Of a stretch of 64,000 nucleotides of DNA, positions 39,701 to 42,700 are shown one piece after another. How positions within the stretch are numbered: the stretch's first letter is position 1; every line of letters begins with the position of its first letter. The notes under the pieces were generated by a model. The model did no database searches, was not told the origin of the DNA, and was given only the letters and a program-made list of their open reading frames with translations. Source of the stretch: Planctomycetaceae bacterium (lineage in GTDB: Bacteria; Planctomycetota; Planctomycetia; Pirellulales; Pirellulaceae); contig SYJV01000285.1 of NCBI GenBank assembly GCA_005798335.1, positions 1 to 64,000 on the forward strand, read 5' to 3'. Made by a program: the position numbers and the translations under genes.

Positions 39701-42700
39701 CCTTCGTACGACGCCGAGTAGTCATTCGCGTCTCCTTCCATCTTGTACGACGCAACCGGTGTAGCGATAATAGTATTGGTGTCGCGGGATTGAGAGGCGT
39801 AGAGGTTGGCGACTTCGGTGGCAGACAACATTCGGTTATTGAAAGAAACTTCGTCGATCTGTCCACTGAACGGAAATGCACCACTTCCTATCCCACCGAT
39901 ACGGACTGCGCTTGTGCCTGTCGTAAGATAGTTGTTTGCCCCACGGCTATCACCGAGAACCGTTGTTTGCTCGACGCCATCTAGATAGAGTTTTGCGTCT
40001 TCGGTTGCCGAATTGGTGTCAAAAGACATTGCGAAATGATGCCATTGACCATCGTTAACCGCCACCACTGAATTTTTTATGTAGAGCGAACTTCCAGCGG
40101 AAGTGTACATGCCGCCAACTAGCGCACCGGATGTACCTACATAAACCGTGTATTGATACTCGCCGGAGTTTCCTTTCCCAATAACGTATTGCGTAACACC
40201 CGTAGTCGACGTCTTGAACCAACCACTTACTGTTGCGGTGCTGTTGGCAAAGTCAAAATTGTCCTCGTTAGCGAGAACGACGCTATCATTGACACCGTCA
40301 AAGTTGAACGCGCTGCCGATCTTGGCGGAGGTTGTAATTGTTGTGCCGTTCGTCAGCGTGCCGTTGTTTAGGCCGCGAGAATCGGTTGCATCCCCTTCGC
40401 CTTGCCAGTTGCTGACGAGCGAAACTTTGGCGGCGGATTTACCAGAAAGTCCCGCGTTATAGCTGGCTAACAATTCGGTCGCCGCCAACGTACGGCCATA
40501 GAGTGCGACTTCGTCGATCTTGCCATCGAAACGACTGGCAGGCGAACCTGAGTTCATTTCAGCGCCGATGGTCAAAATCGATGTATCGTAAGTTACCGTT
40601 CCCGTGGCCGCATTGCTGGCGACTTCAACGCCGTTGACATAGAGCCGTATGTTTGCCCCGTCATAAGTTCCTGCCACGTGGTACCAGGAGCTGGTCGAGA
40701 GAGTTGTGGTGCTGGTGAGCGATTGTACCGCTACATTTGATGAGGTCGTGTAGAAAATTGCGAGTCGTCCGTTGCTCAACCCGAGCCAATAGCTCTCGCC
40801 TAAGCCACCATTCAGTTGTCCTTTGGAAAGTATAGCGTCGAAGCCTGAAATTGTGTCCGTGTTAATCCACGCATCGATCGAGAAATTAGTGGTCGGTTCG
40901 AGAATGTTAGCGTCTGCAACTGAGATGTAATCATCCGTTCCGTCAAACTCGAACCCAGTTCCAACGATTCCGGTCACGTAGGTGACTCCATTGAGCAGCG
41001 TTCCGGTATTCGCGCCAACGGAGTCGTTGCCGTTGTTCTCTCCCTTCCACCACGCAAGTGCTCCTTCGATGGCATCGCCGCCGGTTGGCCTGATACCGAT
41101 GTAGTTCGCATCGATGTTGTTCAGCCCGCCGGTGGTCACCAGGATACCGCTGCCGGAAGCATACCCGTTGATCGCAAATCCTTTAATGGTCGATCCGCCA
41201 CCGGCGCTGCCGATACTGAATCCGCTGGTGCTGGCTCCTGCATTGCTGCCATCGATTTCGATCACCGGCGAGCTGATGTACTGCGACTGCGTGCTCGCGT
41301 CAATAATGACCGCTTCGGTAATCGTCGGCAGCGCGCTGGTCGGCGTGATTGTAAAAACGCCGAGCTGATTCTTGTTGTAGCCGCTGTCGCTGGTCGCGAT
41401 GTTGAAAGTGATAGTGTCCGTTCCAGGGATCGCGTTGGCATCGGTGATGGCTTGCCGCAGCGAACCGGCACCTGAGTCATTCGTATTCGTAACCACTCTG
41501 GTGAATCCGGCAATCTTGGCAACGAACCCCTCGGTGCCACTGCTAAATGCATTTACTGGAGATCCCCAAGTTGCAAGACTGGAGCCTGCAACATAGGCAG
41601 TTCCGATCGAATCGACGGCAACACCATAAGCGATGTCCGTGCCACTGGCACCAAGGAATCCATGCGCGACGTATACACCGCTCGTGTTAAGTTGTACGAC
41701 CAACCCATCGGGACCACTGCTGGTATATGCTCGCCACGGTGTGCCCCAGGTCGTATTGCCGTCTCCCGCCAGATAGACACCCCCAAAGGAATCGATCGCT
41801 ATGGAGAGTGCTTCTTCGCTGCCGCTGGTACCAACAAACGTATTCCATTGCAAAGTTCCACTGGAATTAATTTTCGCGGCGACGGCATCGTTGCCACTAT
41901 TATACGCGGCAACGGGGGTACCCCACGTCGCTGAGCTTACGCCAGCGACGTAAGCGTTACCGCTGGTGTCAACGGCAATACCGTAGAGGAAATCATTCCC
42001 CGAACCGCCCAAAAAAGTATTCCAGCTCAATGCGCCGGCGCTAGTAAGCTTGACTGCAGAGCCATCGTAACCGCTGGTATAGGCACTCAAGGGGGTTCCC
42101 CAAGTTCCATTGCTGGATCCAGCCAGATAGACGTTGCCGCTTGAATCGACGTCAATTCCTCTCGCGTCATCAATTCCGCTGCCACCTAGAAACGTATTCC
42201 AAGTTAATGCACCGCTGCTATCCAGTTTGACTGCGATGGCATCTGTCGAACTGGAATAGGCCCGCACTGGTGATCCCCAAGTCGCATCACTGTTCCCCGC
42301 AAGAAAGCTGTTTCCACTGGAGTCAATCGCGATGGCGTACCCGAAGTCCGCGCCCGATCCACCTAGAAACGTATTCCACTGCAACGTGCCGCTAGTATTG
42401 ATTTTCGCGGAGAATGCGTCGCTCGTTCCTCCACCGTACGCGCGCACCGGAGAGCCCCAAGTCGCACTGCTATAACCGCTGACAAACACATTGCCACTGG
42501 TGTCCACAGCAATTCCAGTGGCGTCTTCTACTGTGCCTGACCCACCGAGGAAGGTATTCCATTGCAGAGTGCCGTTGCTGTTCAATTTGGCGACGAACGC
42601 ATCATTGCCAGTGCTGAATGCCCGCACGGGTGAACCCCAAGTGGCACTACTGTAACCTGCCAAATAGACGTTACCGTTGGTGTCAACCGCAATGTCATTT

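Noticed and set aside
38629..39984. Long plus-strand open frame (451 codons), and similar ones at 4723-5823, 7441-8466, 8476-9489 and 14611-15636
   Set aside because: They lie antisense to the giant minus-strand gene. Their translations are rich in Arg, Asp and Val without any domain, as expected from the opposite strand of glycine/asparagine/threonine-rich coding DNA.
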